A stretch of 64,000 nt of DNA from Sphingomonas sp. PAMC 26605 (GTDB lineage Bacteria > Pseudomonadota > Alphaproteobacteria > Sphingomonadales > Sphingomonadaceae), in the NCBI RefSeq assembly GCF_000241485.1, contig NZ_JH584241.1, positions 1,163,435 to 1,227,434 on the forward strand, in the 5' to 3' direction. The notes below the pieces were generated by a model. That model saw only the letters and a program-made list of their open reading frames with translations, did not search any database and was not told the DNA's origin. Position 1 is the first letter of the stretch, and the number at the start of each line of letters is the position of its first letter. This document shows positions 44,072-56,357 of this stretch, one piece after another. Made by a program: the position numbers and the translations under genes.

Positions 44072-45039
44072 TCGCGCGTCAGCGGGCGGGCGAGCAGCGC
44101 ACCGATCACCCCCTGGACCTCGGCCCCGTCGAGCAAGGCGCACACCGCCTCGACCACCGGCATGTCGACCCCCGCTTCGGCCGCCGCCTCGCGCAGCACC
44201 GGCGCGGTGAAGGCGCCCTCGGCGACGGTCAGCCGATCGGACAGCAAATCGGCGGCGCGCTTGCCCTGCCCCAGCCCCAGGCCGAGCGAGAAATTGCGCG
44301 AGGCGGTCGACGAGCAGGTCAGCACGAGATCGCCGAGCCCCGACAGCCCGCTCAGCGTCTCGACCTGCGCGCCGCGCGCGACGCCGAAGCGCGTCATCTC
44401 GGCAAACCCGCGCGCGATCAAAGCCGCGCGCGCATTCTGCCCGAGCCCCGCGCCCTCGACGACACCGCACGCGATCGCCAGCACGTTCTTGACCGCGCCC
44501 CCGATCTCCGCGCCGATGACGTCGTCCGAGGCATAGGGGCGGAAGTTCGGCCCTGCGAGGCGATCGGCCAGCGCCGCGCCGATGAGCGGATCGACGCAGG
44601 CGAGCGTCACCGCAGTCGGCAGGCCGGCGGCGACCTCGTGCGCGAAGGTCGGGCCCGACAGCACCGCGATCGGCGCGGCGGGGTGCAGCGCCTGCGCGAC
44701 TTCGCCGACCAGCAGCCGCGTCCCCGCTTCGATCCCCTTGGCGCACAGCACCAGCGGCGTCGTTCCGACGGGCGTTCCGCTCAGCACCGCACGGACATGC
44801 TGCGCCGGCACGACGACGAGCAGCGCGTCGCAATCGGCCAACTCAGCCAGCGTCGATGTCGCGCGGATCGACGGCGACAGGGCGACGCCGGCGAGGAAGC
44901 GCGTATTCTCATGCGTCTCGTTGATCGCTCCGACGACTTCGGCTTCTCGCGCCCATAGCGTAACCCGCGCGCCGCCGCGCGCCGCGACCTGCGCCAGCGC
45001 GGTACCCCAGGCACCGCCGCCGATGACCCCGATCCTCAT
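44068..45039 (-). CDS. gpsA: GpsA, glycerol-3-phosphate dehydrogenase (NAD(P)+)
   Basis: A 323-residue enzyme with the NAD-binding loop [13 protein letters not shown] at 4-16, [23 protein letters not shown] containing the catalytic Lys, and [13 protein letters not shown]. It reduces dihydroxyacetone phosphate to sn-glycerol-3-phosphate for phospholipid synthesis. The ATG overlaps the tsaD stop (ATGA). Confidence 0.96.
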   Translation of the reverse strand: MRIGVIGGGAWGTALAQVAARGGARVTLWAREAEVVGAINETHENTRFLAGVALSPSIRATSTLAELADCDALLVVVPAQHVRAVLSGTPVGTTPLVLCAKGIEAGTRLLVGEVAQALHPAAPIAVLSGPTFAHEVAAGLPTAVTLACVDPLIGAALADRLAGPNFRPYASDDVIGAEIGGAVKNVLAIACGVVEGAGLGQNARAALIARGFAEMTRFGVARGAQVETLSGLSGLGDLVLTCSSTASRNFSLGLGLGQGKRAADLLSDRLTVAEGAFTAPVLREAAAEAGVDMPVVEAVCALLDGAEVQGVIGALLARPLTRE

Positions 45040-46067
45040 GCCTTGACCCCTGCCCCGCGGACGGCCTCTGCGCCCGGATCGAGCGGCCAGCGCGGCCGCG
45101 GCGCGATGTCGAGCGGATCGGTCAGGCCAGCGGCGAAGCGCTCTGCCCCGGCCCAGCCGATCATCGCGGCATTGTCGGTACACAGCCACAAGGGCGGTGC
45201 GACGAAGCGCAAGCCGTGGTCGCTCGCCAGCTCGCTCAGCGCGGTCCGAACCGCCGTATTCGCCGCAACCCCGCCCGCGACGACCAACGCGGTCGCATCG
45301 CCGGCGTGCTCAAGCGCGCGAATCGTGCGGTCGAGCAGGCAATCGACCACTGCCGCCTGGAACGAGGCAGCGATGTCGTTGACCTCCCAGGTCCTGGCGT
45401 CATGCGCACGCACCACCGCGCTCTTGAGCCCAGCGAAGGAGAAATGCGGTTCGGCCGAGCCTTTGAGCGGCCGCGGCAACGGCACGATCGGCCGTCCGCG
45501 CGCCGCGGCGGCTTCGACCGCGGGCCCACCCGGGAAACCGAGCCCGAGCACCTTGGCGGTCTTGTCGAACGCCTCGCCCGCAGCATCGTCGATCGTCGTC
45601 GCGAGCCGGCGATAGCGCGCGACGCCCTCGACCAGCAGCAACTGGCAATGCCCGCCCGAGACGAGCAGCAGCAGATAAGGAAAATCGAGATCGGGATCCG
45701 ACAGCCGCGGCGAGAGCGCATGGCCCTCGAGATGATTGACCGCGATCAGTGGCTTGCCCGCGGCATGCGCCAGCGCCTTGCCTGTCACGAGCCCGACCAT
45801 CACGCCCCCGATCAGTCCGGGGCCGGCGGTCGCTGCGATCGCATCGACCTGGTCGAGCGTCACGCCGGCATCGGCAAGCGCGGCCTCGACCAGCGGTGCG
45901 AGCACCTCGACATGCGCACGCGCCGCGATTTCGGGGACGACGCCGCCAAACGGGCGATGCGCCGCCTCCTGCCCGGCAAGCCGGTGCGCAAGGACGCGAC
46001 GGTCGGAGGTGACGAGCGAGGCCGCGGTTTCGTCGCAGCTCGATTCAAGGCCGAGGATCAATGCCAT
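45036..46067 (-). CDS. tsaD: TsaD, tRNA N6-threonylcarbamoyltransferase
   Basis: A 343-residue TsaD/Kae1 ATPase-fold protein. The start [16 protein letters not shown], metal ligands His112 and His116 in [19 protein letters not shown] and [13 protein letters not shown] are all family-typical. With TsaB, TsaC and TsaE it makes t6A37 on ANN-decoding tRNAs. It is divergent from hemC. A TCGACA-17-TACAGG promoter-like pair (46103-46075) would start transcription right at the ATG. Confidence 0.96.
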   Translation of the reverse strand: MALILGLESSCDETAASLVTSDRRVLAHRLAGQEAAHRPFGGVVPEIAARAHVEVLAPLVEAALADAGVTLDQVDAIAATAGPGLIGGVMVGLVTGKALAHAAGKPLIAVNHLEGHALSPRLSDPDLDFPYLLLLVSGGHCQLLLVEGVARYRRLATTIDDAAGEAFDKTAKVLGLGFPGGPAVEAAAARGRPIVPLPRPLKGSAEPHFSFAGLKSAVVRAHDARTWEVNDIAASFQAAVVDCLLDRTIRALEHAGDATALVVAGGVAANTAVRTALSELASDHGLRFVAPPLWLCTDNAAMIGWAGAERFAAGLTDPLDIAPRPRWPLDPGAEAVRGAGVKA

Positions 46068-46149
46068 GTCCAGGCCTGTAGCGGCTCGCGCACGGCTTGT
46101 CGAAGCCAGGACGCTTCGCCACAGTGGCGCTAAAAGGGAGGGACTTTTC

Positions 46150-47070
46150 GTGACGCATCCCCAGCTCAAACTCGGCACACGCGGATCGCCGCTCGCGCTC
46201 GTCCAGGCCAATATGGTGCGCGACGCGCTGTGCACTGCGCATGGCTGGCAGATCGACGCGATCGAGATCGTGCCGATCAAGACCACCGGCGATCGCGTCC
46301 AGCACGTCGCGCTCGCCGAGATCGGCGGCAAGGCCTTGTGGACCAAGGAACTCGACCGCGCGCTGCTGTCGGGTGCGATCGATTTCGCGGTCCATTCGAT
46401 GAAGGATGTCGAGACGGTGCGGCCGAGCACGATCGCGATCGCCGCGATGCTGCCGCGCGCCGATGTCCGCGACCGGTTGATCGGTGCGACCAGCATCGCG
46501 GCGCTGCGCCACGGTGCGGTGATCGGGACCAGCTCGCCACGCCGGATCGCGCAGCTCAAGCGGCTACGGCCCGACTTCGAGACCGTCCTCTTTCGCGGCA
46601 ATGTCGACACGCGGCTCGCCAAGGTCGCGGCCGGCGAGGTCGATGCTTCGATGCTCGCCGCGGCGGGGCTCGACCGGCTTGGGCGCCCCGACGTCGGGGT
46701 CGCAATCGAGACGGAGGTCATGCTCCCCGCACCGGCGCAAGGCGCGGTTGGGATCGAGGCGCGCGCCGATGACAGCCGGATGCGCGATTGGCTCGGCGCG
46801 ATCAACCATCAGGCGACGCACCTGTGCGTGCTGGTCGAGCGGGCGTTGCTCGCCGCGCTGCAGGCCGACTGCCATTCGCCCGTTGCCGCGCTGGCGACGC
46901 TCGAGGGCGACAGCATCCTGCTGCGCGCCGAACTGTTTGCCGAGGATGGCAGCGCGCAGGTGAGCGGCGAGATGCGCGGCACGATCGGCGACGGGACCTT
47001 CGCCGATCGGCTCGCCACCGATCTGCTCGCGCGCGCGCCCGAGGCGGTACGGCGGCTGTTCGCGGCGTGA
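46150..47070 (+). CDS. hemC: HemC, porphobilinogen deaminase
   Basis: A 306-residue enzyme. Active-site words include [30 protein letters not shown] and [12 protein letters not shown]; the dipyrromethane-cofactor Cys is Cys241 in LQADCHSPV. It polymerises four porphobilinogens to hydroxymethylbilane for haem. The start is GTG 46150 with a strong GGGAGGG site upstream. It is coupled to hemD by GTGA. Confidence 0.96.
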   Translation: MTHPQLKLGTRGSPLALVQANMVRDALCTAHGWQIDAIEIVPIKTTGDRVQHVALAEIGGKALWTKELDRALLSGAIDFAVHSMKDVETVRPSTIAIAAMLPRADVRDRLIGATSIAALRHGAVIGTSSPRRIAQLKRLRPDFETVLFRGNVDTRLAKVAAGEVDASMLAAAGLDRLGRPDVGVAIETEVMLPAPAQGAVGIEARADDSRMRDWLGAINHQATHLCVLVERALLAALQADCHSPVAALATLEGDSILLRAELFAEDGSAQVSGEMRGTIGDGTFADRLATDLLARAPEAVRRLFAA

Positions 47071-47753
47071 CGCGCCCGCTCGCGGTGCTGCGTCCCGAGC
47101 CGGGCAATGCCGCGACCTGCGCGCGCGCTGCCGCGGCGGGGTTCGAGACGCTGTCGCTGCCGTTGTTCGCGGTCGAGGCGCTCGACTGGGACGTGCCCGA
47201 TGCCGCGCAGCACGATGCGCTGATCCTGACCAGCGCCAATACGCTGCGCTTCGGCGGGGCCGGGCTCGCTGCGCTGACGGGCCTGCCGGTGCTCGCGGTC
47301 GGTCCGCATACCGCCGCCGCGGCGCGCGCCGCGGGGTTTGACGTCATCGCCATCGGCAGCGGCGACGGCGCGCAGATCGCCGCGGTCGCGCACGAACAAG
47401 GGATCCGACGGGCGTTGCACCTGACGGGACGCGACCGGACGCTTGCGGCGGGGGGCGCAATCGCCGACGTGGTCCCGGTCTATCAAAGTGTCGCGGCGCC
47501 GATCGCGCCCGCGGCGCTGGCGAACCTTGCCGGGACGATTGCCCTGCTCCACTCGGGCCGTGCCGCGCGACGGCTCGAGGCGCTCGCCGCAGCAGTCGGC
47601 CTCGACCGCTCGCGAATCGCGGTCGCCGCGTTCAGCCCGGCGATCGCGTCTACGCTCGGCGCGGGCTGGGCTGGAGTCGCGGCCGCGGCGGCTCCCGATG
47701 ATGCCGCGCTTTTCGCCGCCGCGCGCAGCCTGTCGACAGCAACGGGCGATTGA
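47067..47753 (+). CDS. hemD: HemD, uroporphyrinogen-III synthase
   Basis: A 228-residue, low-conservation protein with the HemD pattern: AVLRPEPGNAATCARAAAAG, LILTSANTLRFGG, VLAVGPHTAAAARAAGF, and ALLHSGRAARRLEAL. It inverts ring D while closing hydroxymethylbilane. The GTG start at 47067 overlaps the hemC stop. Position between hemC and the mitofilin-like gene supports the call. Confidence 0.92.
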   Translation: MTRPLAVLRPEPGNAATCARAAAAGFETLSLPLFAVEALDWDVPDAAQHDALILTSANTLRFGGAGLAALTGLPVLAVGPHTAAAARAAGFDVIAIGSGDGAQIAAVAHEQGIRRALHLTGRDRTLAAGGAIADVVPVYQSVAAPIAPAALANLAGTIALLHSGRAARRLEALAAAVGLDRSRIAVAAFSPAIASTLGAGWAGVAAAAAPDDAALFAAARSLSTATGD

Positions 47754-47784
47754 CCGCCCGTGCCGACGCCCCGATAAGGCCGTG

Positions 47785-48906
47785 ATGGACGACCCCGCCC
47801 TCCCCGTCCCCGATCCCGTCATGCCGGGATCGCCCAGCCGTGATTCGGCGACTCCCGAGCGGCCCGCCCCGCGCCTGCTCCCACCGTTGACCGCACCCGC
47901 GCCGACGAGCCCGGTGCGCGGGCCCGGGTGGCGCGCGGGGATCGCGCTCGCGCTGATCGCGTTCCTGATCGGCGCCGGGATTGCCGCGCTGCTGGTGGTC
48001 CGGTTCGTCAAGAGCGACGCGAAGCCGCTCGCCACGGTGACCGTACCGGTCGGTGCCAATGGCCAGGCGCCGCTGGTGATCGTGCCGAACAAGGCGGCGG
48101 TGGCAGCGCCGGCGCTCGAACTCGCGGCTTTGTCGAATCGCGAAGCCTCGCTCGCGACCGAGCTTGCGGCGCTCGAGGCGCGCGCAGGGACGATCGATCG
48201 CGATTCCCAACGCGCTTCGACCTATGCGACGCGCAGTCAGGCGCTGATGATCGCTTTTGCCGCACGGCGCGCGATCGATCGCGGGCTCAACCTCGGTTTT
48301 CTCGAAGGCCAATTGCGCGCCCGCTTCGCGTCGCTCCAGCCAGCAGCGGTCGCGACGGTCGTCCAGGCGGCGCGTGAGCCTGTGACGCTCGAGGATCTGC
48401 GCGCAGGGCTCGACGCCGTGACGCCCGAGCTGCTCACCGGCGCGGCGAGCAACGGCTGGTGGCAGAGTCTCCGCGACGAACTCGGCCATCTGATCGTGCT
48501 GCGCAGGGCGGGAACGCCCTCGCCGCTCCCGGTCGATCGCGTGGCGCGGGCGCGCCGGTTGCTCGAGGCCGGGCAAGTCGAGGCGGCGCTGGCAGAGGTT
48601 TCGCGCACGCCCGGCGTCGCGCAGGCCGAGCGCTGGACGAGCGCGGCGCGGCGCTATGTCGATGTGCGTCGCGCGCTCGACACGATCGAGAGCGCCGCGA
48701 TCCTCGCTCCCGGGCCCGATACGGTCCCGCCGGCTGCCGCCGCGCCGGCGCGCGCCGACAACGCTGCGCCCGCTGACAGCACGACGCCTCAGGCGCGGAC
48801 GCGTTCGATCAACGCCATCGCGCCGTGCGGCGCGCGCACCTTCGCGCCGTTGATGAAGAAGACGAAGGTTTCGCGCGGCGTCTTCGGCGCAGGCTCGGCA
48901 AGATAG
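47785..48906 (+). CDS. Mitofilin-like inner-membrane protein (COG4223)
   Basis: A 373-residue protein: a Pro-rich N-terminus, one membrane helix (about 50-72), then an extended periplasmic helical part (ELAALSNREASLATELAALEAR...) and a C-terminal domain with NGWWQSLRDELGHLIVLRR. This is the alphaproteobacterial relative of mitochondrial Mic60 that follows hemCD. The last 38 residues are antisense to the convergent DUF72 gene and rich in unlikely residues, so the original stop may have been lost and the frame runs on. ATG 47785 or GTG 47782. Confidence 0.8.
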   Translation: MDDPALPVPDPVMPGSPSRDSATPERPAPRLLPPLTAPAPTSPVRGPGWRAGIALALIAFLIGAGIAALLVVRFVKSDAKPLATVTVPVGANGQAPLVIVPNKAAVAAPALELAALSNREASLATELAALEARAGTIDRDSQRASTYATRSQALMIAFAARRAIDRGLNLGFLEGQLRARFASLQPAAVATVVQAAREPVTLEDLRAGLDAVTPELLTGAASNGWWQSLRDELGHLIVLRRAGTPSPLPVDRVARARRLLEAGQVEAALAEVSRTPGVAQAERWTSAARRYVDVRRALDTIESAAILAPGPDTVPPAAAAPARADNAAPADSTTPQARTRSINAIAPCGARTFAPLMKKTKVSRGVFGAGSAR

Positions 48907-49598
48907 GGTAAATCGGTCGCCGCACCGCCCTCGGCCCAGCAGTGCGCGGCGGTGGCCCAGCGGTCGAGCGCCGCCCGGGCATAGCCCGCGGGCTCCTCCT
49001 CGACCGCGGCCTCGAGCCGGGCATAGACCAAGTCGCCCGAGATATCGGCGATCGCCGGATAGTCCGCCGAATCGGCATAGACGATCGCTACCCCTGCGGC
49101 GCGCGCGAGCGCGACGAATTCGGGCGTCTGGAAACTCTCATGGCGGACCTGCACCGCGTGCCGCAACGCGATCCCGTCCTGCTTGGCGGGCAGCAGCTTG
49201 AGGAACGCGCCGAAATCCTCGGGATCGAATTTCTTGGTCGCCATGAACTGCCACAGGATCGGCCCGAGCCGGTCGCCGAGCTCGACGATCCCCTGCCCGG
49301 TGAAGCGCGCGATCGATTCGCCGGCTTCGGCGAGAACCTTGCGATTGGTGCAATAGCGCGACGCCTTGAGCGCGAAGACGAAGCCGTCGGGCACCGCCTT
49401 CGCCCACGACGCGAAGGTCGCGGGCTTTTGCGACGAATAATAGGTGCCGTTGACCTCGATCGCGGTGAGCTTGCTCGCGGCATAGTCGAGCTCGCGCTTG
49501 TGCGGCCATTTGTCGGGAAAGAAGGTCCCGCGCCACGGCTCATAGGTCCAGCCGCCGATGCCGATTCGGATTTCGCCCGGGGTCACTGCTTTCGCCAT
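48789..49598 (-). CDS. DUF72 (YecE-like) protein
   Basis: A 269-residue TIM-barrel-type protein with GIGGWTYEPWRGTFFPDKWP, EVNGTYYSSQKPATFASWAKAVPDGFVFALKASRY and FFINGAKVRAPHGAMALIE, the DUF72 hallmarks. Biochemical role unknown. It lies 3 bases after the MBL hydrolase in the same direction. Its 3' end overlaps the mitofilin-like frame by 118 bases. Confidence 0.9.
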   Translation of the reverse strand: MAKAVTPGEIRIGIGGWTYEPWRGTFFPDKWPHKRELDYAASKLTAIEVNGTYYSSQKPATFASWAKAVPDGFVFALKASRYCTNRKVLAEAGESIARFTGQGIVELGDRLGPILWQFMATKKFDPEDFGAFLKLLPAKQDGIALRHAVQVRHESFQTPEFVALARAAGVAIVYADSADYPAIADISGDLVYARLEAAVEEEPAGYARAALDRWATAAHCWAEGGAATDLPYLAEPAPKTPRETFVFFINGAKVRAPHGAMALIERVRA

Positions 49599-49601
49599 CG
49601 C

Positions 49602-50282
49602 TCAGGCCGCCAATGCCGCGTCGCTGACGAACATGTTGGTCTGGCGTTCGTGCGCGAACGTGCTTGCCGGGCCATGGCCTGGCAGGAAGGTCGTGTCGTC
49701 GCCGAGCGGCCACAGTTTGGTGACGATCGACTCGATCAATTGCGGATGGTTGCCGCGCGGGAAATCGGTGCGGCCGACCGAGCCCGCAAACAGCACGTCG
49801 CCGACGATCGCCAGTTTCGAGGGCGCATGGTGGAAGATCACGTGGCCGGGCGTGTGGCCGGGCGTCTCGTACACGTCGAGCACCAGATCGCCGACGCGGA
49901 CGGTGTCGCCCTCGACCAGCCAGCGGTCGGGCTCGAAATTGACCCCCGGAATCCCGTATTGCGCACCGCTCTCGGACAGCGCGCAGGTGAGGAAGCGATC
50001 CTCCTCGTGCGGCCCCTCGATCGGCACGCCGAGCTGGTCGGCGAGCGGCTTGGCCTCTCCGCAATGGTCGATATGGCCGTGCGTCAGGATGATCTTCTCG
50101 ACCGTGACGCCATGCTGCTTGGCCGCTTCGACCAGCTTGGGCAGGTCGCCGCCGGGATCGACGAACGCGCCGCGCATCGTCGCGGTGCACCACAGCAGCG
50201 TGCAATTCTGCTGGAGCGGCGTGACCGGAAGGATCGCCGCGCGCAGCGGCGGCAGGGCGGGTGAGGGGGGCTGGGTGCTCAT
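49602..50282 (-). CDS. MBL-fold metallo-hydrolase (YcbL/GloB-like)
   Basis: A 226-residue protein with the metallo-beta-lactamase zinc motif THGHIDHCG, ETPGHTPGHVIFH, VGDVLFAGSVGRTDFP and FLPGHGPAST. These are the marks of the glyoxalase II-like YcbL group of thioester hydrolases. The ATG at 50282 is preferred; the upstream frame (to 50336) covers a hairpin between divergent genes. Substrate not determined. Confidence 0.9.
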   Translation of the reverse strand: MSTQPPSPALPPLRAAILPVTPLQQNCTLLWCTATMRGAFVDPGGDLPKLVEAAKQHGVTVEKIILTHGHIDHCGEAKPLADQLGVPIEGPHEEDRFLTCALSESGAQYGIPGVNFEPDRWLVEGDTVRVGDLVLDVYETPGHTPGHVIFHHAPSKLAIVGDVLFAGSVGRTDFPRGNHPQLIESIVTKLWPLGDDTTFLPGHGPASTFAHERQTNMFVSDAALAA

Positions 50283-50321
50283 TCCTCCGAGATACGGGGG
50301 ACTGCGGGGAAAACCAAGGGT

Positions 50322-50346
50322 TGCCCCGGGCGGCAAAGCCGGGGCA
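50322..50346. other. Hairpin between divergent MBL hydrolase and pabBC genes
   Basis: TGCCCCGG and CCGGGGCA form an 8-bp stem around a 9-base loop, 15 bases before the pabBC ATG. No T-run follows, so it is not a normal terminator; it may be leader structure. Confidence 0.35.
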
Positions 50347-50361
50347 TCTGCGATACGACCT

Positions 50362-53392
<3,031 letters not shown>

Positions 53393-53451
53393 CAGTCAGT
53401 TTCCGTTAACGCTGGGTTGCCAATAAGCCGCTTGCGAAACGACCCCGAGAA

Positions 53452-53480
53452 GCCGATTTGCTGCACCGCAGCGATTCGGC
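53452..53480 (+). terminator. Hairpin after aspC, possible terminator or leader structure
   Basis: GCCGATTTGCTGC pairs with GCAGCGATTCGGC (13 positions, one mismatch and one G-U) around an ACC loop, 59 bases after the aspC stop and 28 bases before a small gene. No T-run follows. Confidence 0.4.
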
Positions 53481-53508
53481 ACTCGGCCGGCGCGAAAGGT
53501 TCGAAGCA

Positions 53509-53646
53509 ATGCGCAGTGTTCTCAAGTCCGATTTTTTGTGGAAGTTCGTCGGCGGCTTCGCGCTCGGCGCGCTGGCGCTCGTGACGCTGCATCCGATGGA
53601 CTCGGCGCGCGCCGCGACGGCCAGCCAGGTCGCCGCCGCACGCTGA
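53509..53646 (+). CDS. 45-residue single-span membrane peptide
   Basis: ATG 53509 to TGA 53644-53646 encodes MRSVLKSDFLWKFVGGFALG and on: a basic start, one hydrophobic segment (12-28) and an Ala-rich end (ARAATASQVAAAR). A GAAAGG purine tract precedes it. It may equally be read as an exported small protein with a signal peptide cut near ARA. Function unknown; it sits between aspC and the convergent pepN. Confidence 0.55.
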   Translation: MRSVLKSDFLWKFVGGFALGALALVTLHPMDSARAATASQVAAAR

Positions 53647-53649
53647 CCC

Positions 53650-56253
53650 TCAGGCGTCGAGACTCCTCGACGCCTGCTCGAACATATCCTTCGACAGGCC
53701 CGGCGTCTTGACGATCCGCGTCAGCTCCGCCCGCATCAACGCACCCCGCACCGTATCGTAGCGCTGCCACCGCCCGAGCGGCGGGATCAGCTTTGCAGCG
53801 GTCTGCGGGTTGATCCGGTCGAGCGCGATCAACTGATCGGCAAGCAAGCGATAGCCCGACCCGTCGATCGCGTTGAACGCGCGCTGGTTCACCCCGAACG
53901 CCCCGATCAATGCGCGCGCGCGATTGGGGTTCGACAGCGTGAAGGCGCGATGCGTCAGCAGTTCGGCGACAACCGCGCCGGTATCGTCGCGCGGCGCCAT
54001 CGCCTGAACCGAGAACCATTTGTCGAGAACGAGCGGATTGTCGCTGTAGCGATTGTAAAAGATGTCGAGCGCGGCGATGCGCTCGGCCGAGTCGCCCGCG
54101 ACCAATGTGGTCAACGCGCTCTGCCGGTCGGTCATGTTGTCGGCGGCCTCGAACTGCGCGAAGGCGAGCGCGGCGGCGTCGCTTGCGCCGGAGGCGGCGA
54201 TATAGCCGAGTGCGACCGCCTTGATCCGGCGCAGGCCCTTGGCCTCGGGCGAATAGACATAGCCCGGCCCCGCCGCGCGCGCGCCGTCATAGGCCGCGCG
54301 CCAATCGGCCTCGAGCGTCCGCCCGATTTCGCGCCGGAGCGACTCGCGCGTCCGGAAGATCGCATCGGGGTAGACCACTGCCATCTGGTCGCCGATGAAG
54401 CTTTCTGAAGGGAGCAACACCGCCTCGGCGATGAACGCCGGATCGAGCGTCGCATCGGCGAGCGTCCCTGCAACCGCGTTGACGACCGCGGCGGTGTCGG
54501 CGCGATTGTTGCCTGCGGCGGCGACCAGCGTATCGAGCATCAACTGCTGCAGAGCCTCGTAGCGCGCGAACGGATCATCGTCATGCGCGCCGAGAAAGGC
54601 GAGATCGGCCGCGGTGCGGTCGGTCTCCAGGATCGCGGGGGCGGAAAATCCGCGGTTGATCGACAGGATCGGGCGTTCGGTGACGCCCTCGAACACGATG
54701 CTTTCCTCGGCGTCGGTCAGCAGTAATGTCTGCTCGGGCGCAACCGTCTGCGCGGTCTGCGCGCCGAACAACTTGATCCGCAGCGGCAGGACGAGCGGCA
54801 GCTTGTGCTCCTGCCCCGGCGTCGGCGGCGTGCGTTGCGCAAGCACGAGTTCGGCGCGACCCGAGCCTTCGCTGTGATGCAGCGATGCGGTGACGCGCGG
54901 CGTGCCCGCCTGGCCGTACCAGCGGCGGAATTGCGTCAGGTCGATCCCGCTCGCGTCCTCAAGGCTCGCGACGAAATCCTCGCACGTCGCCGCCGTCCCG
55001 TCGAAGCGGTCGAAATAGAGGTCGGTCCCGGCGCGGAATTTCTCGCGGCCGAGGATCGTGGCGAGCATGCCGATGATCTCGGCGCCCTTGTTGTAGATCG
55101 TGGCGGTGTAGAAGTTCGAGATTTCCTGATATTCGTCGGGGCGGATCGGATGCGCGAGCGGGCCGGCATCCTCGGGGAATTGCGACGCGCGAAGCCCGCG
55201 CACATCCTCGATCCGCTTGACCGCGGCCGAGCCCTGGTCGGCCGAAAACGCCTGGTCGCGATAGACCGTGAAGCCTTCCTTGAGCGACAGCTGGAACCAG
55301 TCGCGGCAGGTGACGCGGTTCCCCGACCAATTGTGGAAATATTCGTGCGCGACGACTGCGGCGATCGCGTCGTAATCGTAATCGGTCGCAGTGTCTGGGT
55401 CGGCGAGGATGTAGCGCGAATTGAAGACGTTGAGGCCCTTGTTCTCCATCGCACCGAAGTTGAAATCGTCGACCGCGACGATGTTGAAGACGTCGAGATC
55501 ATATTCGCGGCCATAGACTCGCTCGTCCCATGCCATCGATGTTTTGAGCGCGTCGAGCGCGTGATGCGTCCGCTCGATATCGGCGGCGCGGACCCAGATG
55601 CCGAGCTCGACCTCGCGCCCCGACATCGTCACGAAGCTGCCGCGATTGACCGCAAGATCGCCCGCCACCAGCGCGAACAAATAGCACGGCTTGGGGAAGG
55701 GATCGCGCCACTCGGCCCAATGCCGCCCACCCTCGAGCTCGCCCGACGCGATCGGATCGCCGTTGGCGAGCAACACCGGATAGCGCGCCTTGTCGGCGCT
55801 CATCCGCACCTGGTAACGGCTGAGCACGTCGGGCCGGTCGGGAAAATAGGTGATGCGGCGGAAGCCTTCGGCCTCGCACTGCGTGCACAGATTGCCCCCC
55901 GAGGCGTAGAGCCCCATCAGCTGCGTATTGCGTTCGGGCGCGATCTCGACCTCGGTCTCGACGACATGCGCCGAACCGCTCAGCGGCAGAACGAGCGTCT
56001 CGCCTTCCAGCGACCAGTCATTGACCGCGACGCCGTCGACCTTGACCGACAGCAGCGCCTGCCCCGCACCATCGAGTCGCAACGGGCGGTGATGCAGATC
56101 GCCGCGCTGGACATGCAGCGTCGCCTTGACGCGCGTCGCCGCGGGATCGAGCGCGAAGTCGAGCGCGATCTCGGGCACTTGCCAGTCGGGCGGGGTATAG
56201 TCCGCGCGGCGCGTGACATGGGGCTGGGCGAGGCTGGTCTGGAGATCGAGCAT
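53650..56253 (-). CDS. pepN: PepN, aminopeptidase N (M1 family)
   Basis: An 867-residue M1 aminopeptidase of the E. coli PepN length. The substrate-recognition motif GAMENKGLNVFN is followed by the zinc site HEYFHNW...E: His303, His307 and Glu326, with catalytic Glu304. The C-terminal HEAT-like part (DDDPFARYEALQQLMLD ... RFNRYSDNPLVLDKWF-like) is complete. It removes N-terminal residues from peptides in the cytoplasm. Its last codons lie in an 11-bp perfect hairpin shared with the convergent small gene's downstream side. Confidence 0.95.
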   Translation of the reverse strand: MLDLQTSLAQPHVTRRADYTPPDWQVPEIALDFALDPAATRVKATLHVQRGDLHHRPLRLDGAGQALLSVKVDGVAVNDWSLEGETLVLPLSGSAHVVETEVEIAPERNTQLMGLYASGGNLCTQCEAEGFRRITYFPDRPDVLSRYQVRMSADKARYPVLLANGDPIASGELEGGRHWAEWRDPFPKPCYLFALVAGDLAVNRGSFVTMSGREVELGIWVRAADIERTHHALDALKTSMAWDERVYGREYDLDVFNIVAVDDFNFGAMENKGLNVFNSRYILADPDTATDYDYDAIAAVVAHEYFHNWSGNRVTCRDWFQLSLKEGFTVYRDQAFSADQGSAAVKRIEDVRGLRASQFPEDAGPLAHPIRPDEYQEISNFYTATIYNKGAEIIGMLATILGREKFRAGTDLYFDRFDGTAATCEDFVASLEDASGIDLTQFRRWYGQAGTPRVTASLHHSEGSGRAELVLAQRTPPTPGQEHKLPLVLPLRIKLFGAQTAQTVAPEQTLLLTDAEESIVFEGVTERPILSINRGFSAPAILETDRTAADLAFLGAHDDDPFARYEALQQLMLDTLVAAAGNNRADTAAVVNAVAGTLADATLDPAFIAEAVLLPSESFIGDQMAVVYPDAIFRTRESLRREIGRTLEADWRAAYDGARAAGPGYVYSPEAKGLRRIKAVALGYIAASGASDAAALAFAQFEAADNMTDRQSALTTLVAGDSAERIAALDIFYNRYSDNPLVLDKWFSVQAMAPRDDTGAVVAELLTHRAFTLSNPNRARALIGAFGVNQRAFNAIDGSGYRLLADQLIALDRINPQTAAKLIPPLGRWQRYDTVRGALMRAELTRIVKTPGLSKDMFEQASRSLDA
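53651..53676. terminator. Perfect 11-bp hairpin at the pepN/small-gene convergence
   Basis: CAGGCGTCGAG and CTCGACGCCTG pair exactly around an ACTC loop, beginning 5 bases after the 45-residue gene and inside the last pepN codons. It has no T-run on either strand. Confidence 0.45.
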
Positions 56254-56357
56254 TGACCGAGATGTAGGGTGGCTGTTTGCCGCTCGCTACCGAAATCGCG
56301 CCGCTTGTGCGCGCGTGGCCCTGTGCTACCGCGGCCGAACACAGAATGAGGGCAGAC

